From: Elusimicrobiota bacterium
Lineage (GTDB): Bacteria; Elusimicrobiota; Elusimicrobia; UBA1565; UBA9628
Assembly: GCA_028869495.1 (NCBI GenBank)
Contig: JAGWRY010000150.1
Span: forward strand, 1-6,826
Length of the DNA stretch: 6,826 nucleotides
Reading direction: 5' to 3'
The notes beneath the pieces are model-generated. The model was not told the DNA's origin and did no database searches. It worked only from the letters and a program-made list of their open reading frames with translations. Each line of letters opens with the position of its first letter. The stretch's first letter is position 1. The position numbers and the translations under genes are program-made. Positions 6,093 to 6,826 of the stretch are shown one piece after another.

Positions 6093-6826
6093 CTAATAGC
6101 GGGCGTCGGCGGGCTTGCCGCCGCGCGGCCAGTCGCGCTCCTTCCCCGGGAAGTCCGGGCGCGGCTGATGGATGACGAAATCGGCGATGTCGCGCGCCTC
6201 CCGGTCGCTCAGCGAGCCCGGGCGGTCGAGCGGCATGAAGCGGCGGATGAACGCCTCCGCCGTGCGCTGGCGCGCCATCCCGGCGCCGATGTTGAAGGAT
6301 CGCGCCCCCCACAGCGGCGGGATCTCCGGGCTCCCGCCGCCCGTGATCAGCCCCGAGCCGTCGGCGGCATGGCAGCGCGCGCAGCGCTCGGCGTACAGGC
6401 GCCGCCCTGCGGCGCGGTCGGGCGCGGGGCCCGGCGGCAGCTTCGCCAGACCCCGCGCCGGCGAGCGGGTCCCGGCGGCGACGCCGCGCGACAGCCGGTC
6501 CATGTACGCGACGATGTCGCGCATCTCCGGCGAGCCTAGGGCCAGCGGAGAGCCGTTCATGCTCCGCGCGAAGCACTCGTTGATCCGGTCCTCGAGCGTG
6601 TCGACGCGCGCGGCGCGGGCGACATAGGTCGGGTAGCCGGCGGCCGCCCCGATCCAGGACAGCGCGCCGGGCCTCCGCCCGGCGTCGAGGTGGCAGCTCG
6701 TGCAGTTCATCGCGGCGCGCACGTGGCCCGGCAGGAGGACGGACGTGCGCTCGAGCAGACGCCGGCCCCGCGCCGCGGCGCGCGCGTCGTCCGCCCGGGG
6801 GCGCCGCGCCGGAGCGGCGGCGCAGA
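6093..6826 (-). CDS. tsdA: TsdA-like diheme cytochrome c (putative thiosulfate dehydrogenase), 5' end outside window
   Basis: TsdA enzymes are periplasmic diheme cytochromes that join two thiosulfates to tetrathionate or do the reverse. The frame is open to the right edge with 243 residues visible (numbered from codon 6824); the start and most of a signal peptide are missing. RLLERTSVLLPGHVRAAMNC leads into heme motif CTSCH at 41-45, then HLDAGRRPGA. INECFARSMNG at 81-91 carries Cys84, at the place where TsdA provides the unusual cysteine ligand to its active-site heme. The second heme motif is CARCH at 148-152. Met197 lies 45 residues after His152 and is a good candidate for the distal ligand, as in TsdA. 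The ending RPDFPGKERDWPRGGKP matches the family C-terminus as I remember it. SoxA-like cytochromes are the main alternative, but two complete CxxCH motifs plus this ending favour TsdA. It is the first visible gene of the operon; its promoter is outside the window. Confidence 0.88.
   Translation of the reverse strand, partial: CAAAPARRPRADDARAAARGRRLLERTSVLLPGHVRAAMNCTSCHLDAGRRPGALSWIGAAAGYPTYVARAARVDTLEDRINECFARSMNGSPLALGSPEMRDIVAYMDRLSRGVAAGTRSPARGLAKLPPGPAPDRAAGRRLYAERCARCHAADGSGLITGGGSPEIPPLWGARSFNIGAGMARQRTAEAFIRRFMPLDRPGSLSDREARDIADFVIHQPRPDFPGKERDWPRGGKPADARY

Overview
The window is a compact, very GC-rich bacterial segment (clearly above 65% GC by eye) from an organism with an inner membrane, peptidoglycan and a c-type cytochrome-bearing envelope, most likely Gram-negative. 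Codons end almost always in G or C, so long spurious open frames appear antisense to the real genes. I cannot fix the phylum from the sequence. The gene content would fit a high-GC proteobacterium, a myxobacterium-like lineage or a high-GC candidate phylum such as a GC-rich Elusimicrobiota relative. No tRNA, rRNA, CRISPR, insertion sequence or phage gene is visible, and no gap between genes exceeds 100 bases.

The layout has three transcription units. (1) On the minus strand from 3186 leftwards lie a bifunctional class A penicillin-binding protein (PBP1A-type) and, joined to it by a 4-base ATGA stop/start overlap, a membrane-anchored protein that runs off the left edge. That second protein has a Pro/Ala-rich spacer and a C-terminal domain of degenerate Asn/Asp/His-Pro repeats. 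(2) Divergent from this unit, on the plus strand from 3263 to 4666, is a beta-CASP metallo-beta-lactamase RNase-like protein. (3) On the minus strand from the right edge to 4674 is a three-gene operon. Its first gene is a diheme cytochrome c resembling thiosulfate dehydrogenase (TsdA), with its 5' end outside the window. An exported DsrE-family protein follows, and then a ModA-like periplasmic binding protein whose GTG start overlaps the DsrE stop. This operon converges on the RNase gene with only 7 bases between the stop codons.

The 76-base divergent intergenic region (3187-3262) carries a good sigma70-like promoter for the RNase gene (TTGACG, 17 bases, TACACT) and an extended -10 (TGATAGAAT) for the PBP unit. 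Both are placed so that transcription would begin at, or one base before, the start codon, which predicts two leaderless mRNAs. A 7+7 base-pair dyad is centred on the -35 element of the RNase promoter and lies just upstream of the PBP -10. By contrast, the DsrE gene has a textbook Shine-Dalgarno sequence.

The part most worth attention is the three-gene envelope sulfur module: TsdA-like cytochrome, secreted DsrE with one conserved cysteine, and an orphan four-cysteine binding protein with a CxxC. Next is the coupling of the cell-wall synthase to an uncharacterised Asn-Pro repeat protein.
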